Made by a program: the position numbers and the translations under genes
Part shown: positions 31,299 to 32,094 of the stretch, one piece after another
How positions within the stretch are numbered: position 1 is the first letter of the stretch
Layout of the letters: every line of letters begins with the position of its first letter
Assembly: GCF_900199725.1 (NCBI RefSeq)
Contig: NZ_LT904904.1
Location: 978,108-1,010,201 of the forward strand
Reading direction: 5' to 3'
DNA: 32,094 nucleotides
Origin: Cytobacillus massiliigabonensis
Lineage (GTDB): Bacteria > Bacillota > Bacilli > Bacillales > Cytobacillaceae
The notes under the pieces: generated by a model
Databases searched by the model: none
Seen by the model: only the letters and a program-made list of their open reading frames with translations
Told to the model about the DNA's origin: nothing

Positions 31299-31682
31299 CT
31301 AGCACTGCTCATACATTTTTATATCCTTTAAACGGCTATATGCAAAAAATGGTCCTAGTATCCAACCAAAGGAGAACATAAGGAAAATAGTAACTGCAAA
31401 AGAAAAAGCCCAACCATCTCTCTGCTCTCTAAAAGTATATGGTAAGTTTTTATCGAATTTGTGAGAGTTTAATTCCGATTTCATCATTTTTTTCCAAACA
31501 TATACGAAACCTAACGGATATAATGTACAGGCAATTAGAGTATATATTCCAAACCATGTAAAAAAGTATGAAAGGTCCGTAGAAGGTTCTTCAATTATTT
31601 TTATAACAAAAACTATATCAAAAAATAAGCCTACTAATAAACATATTATTATTTTTCTCTTTTCTTTTTGATAAAGACTCAC
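31299..31682 (-). CDS. Hypothetical membrane protein, 127 residues
   Basis: Three hydrophobic segments are visible, at about residues 11-28, 40-65 and 92-115 (IIICLLVGLFFDIVFVIKII, FFTWFGIYTLIACTLYPLGF and FSFAVTIFLMFSFGWILGPF), with a basic inner loop between the second and third. The GTG start has GGAGGG eight bases upstream. No family recognised. The opposite orientation to the phage early genes suggests a separate unit. Confidence 0.7.
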   Translation of the reverse strand: MSLYQKEKRKIIICLLVGLFFDIVFVIKIIEEPSTDLSYFFTWFGIYTLIACTLYPLGFVYVWKKMMKSELNSHKFDKNLPYTFREQRDGWAFSFAVTIFLMFSFGWILGPFFAYSRLKDIKMYEQC

Positions 31683-32094
31683 CTTTAATCCCTCCAGATT
31701 TTTGTTAGATCCTAATGAAATTTTTCTTATCGCTATTTTAGAATATAGTGCAATATCAGGATAATATTAGCATAATTATTACAAGTATAGTAAAAAAGTT
31801 ATATTTAAATAAAAATATATAAAATTATTTAAAGGGAATAAATCACTTGGCAAATTTGAAAGAATAAACTTTACTGGTGGGTAAGAAGAGGGAAGAGAAA
31901 ATGAAGGTTTGATTACCTCGGAACAACTGTCGTGGTTTGATTATTATAGAAACAAAAGATAGAAGGTTCTTGAGTTGACAGGAAAAATGGAGAGTGTCGC
32001 AATTTAAAATGTGAAGCCGAGCAAGAACCTGAATCTTGAGTGTAGTCAATTATGTGGAGGATTGGTCTTGCTCGGTATAAATTAAAGTACCCTT
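31683..32094. other. AT-rich right end without a recognised gene
   Basis: The stretch holds no convincing coding frame. A 68-codon reverse ORF at 31843-32049 has no ribosome site. The promoter of the membrane-protein gene must lie at its left. The only clear structure is the inverted repeat at 32017-32075. Confidence 0.55.
32017..32075. repeat. 10-bp inverted repeat CCGAGCAAGA...TCTTGCTCGG
   Basis: The arms at 32017-32026 and 32066-32075 are perfect and separated by 39 bases. They are GC-richer than their surroundings. This could be the foot of a structured RNA, a terminator, or the end of a small mobile element beyond the window edge. Confidence 0.5.

Noticed and set aside
31843..32049. 68-codon reverse-strand ORF near the right edge
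   Set aside because: It has no ribosome site or recognisable protein text, and it overlaps the inverted repeat.

Overview
The window comes from a low-GC, Gram-positive, spore-forming bacterium of the Bacillus group. Ribosome binding sites are of the strong AGGAGG type with frequent TTG and GTG starts. The genes include a Bpr-like subtilase, a heterocycloanthracin-type bacteriocin locus, a collagen-like spore-surface protein and YqaI- and YopX-type prophage genes. Everything here was read from sequence alone, and names rest on motif recognition without a database search.

Region 1 (1-8686) looks like chromosomal backbone. It holds an AtoE-type short-chain fatty acid transporter (minus strand, cut by the window edge), a chemotaxis receptor without an external sensor domain, and an ECF sigma factor with no visible anti-sigma partner. 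It also holds a non-coding stretch with a 14-bp palindrome and a 1475-residue secreted multidomain subtilase of the bacillopeptidase F type, followed by two hairpins.

Region 2 (8691-16212) is a compact bacteriocin island. A precursor peptide with 13 consecutive Cys-X-X units is followed by a long hairpin and then by three tightly packed enzyme genes: a ThiF-like maturation protein, a YcaO cyclodehydratase fusion and a SagB-type dehydrogenase. Together these make a thiazole/oxazole-modified (TOMM) peptide. The island is bracketed by copies of the 3' end of a tRNA-Ala(GGC) gene, 14 nt at 8691 and 42 nt at 16171. Each copy is preceded by the same TTTTTTC end of a terminator hairpin. An IS3-family element with a deleted transposase has jumped into the loop of the right-hand terminator, leaving a 3-bp TAT duplication.

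Region 3 (16171 to about 30 kb) is the early part of a prophage or prophage-derived element. Its leftward lysogeny operon encodes a CI-like repressor, an ImmA-type protease, a pair of unrecognised paralogous proteins and a tyrosine integrase abutting the tRNA fragment. The rightward early operon starts from a sigma-A promoter with operators in and next to it. It encodes Cro, an excisionase-like protein, an antirepressor and a second HTH regulator with its own twin operator. These are followed by a probable annealing protein and exonuclease pair, a DnaD-like replication protein, many small phage proteins, a DUF1064 nuclease, a second small tyrosine recombinase, YopX and a stand-alone FtsK-gamma-like domain. 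No terminase, portal or capsid gene is seen before the window ends.

Region 4 (30.1-32.1 kb) holds a collagen-like protein, a signal-peptide ORF that stops just after its cleavage site, a small membrane protein and an AT-rich end with an inverted repeat. The simplest overall reading is two elements integrated in tandem at one tRNA-Ala gene, the first carrying the bacteriocin and the second a prophage.
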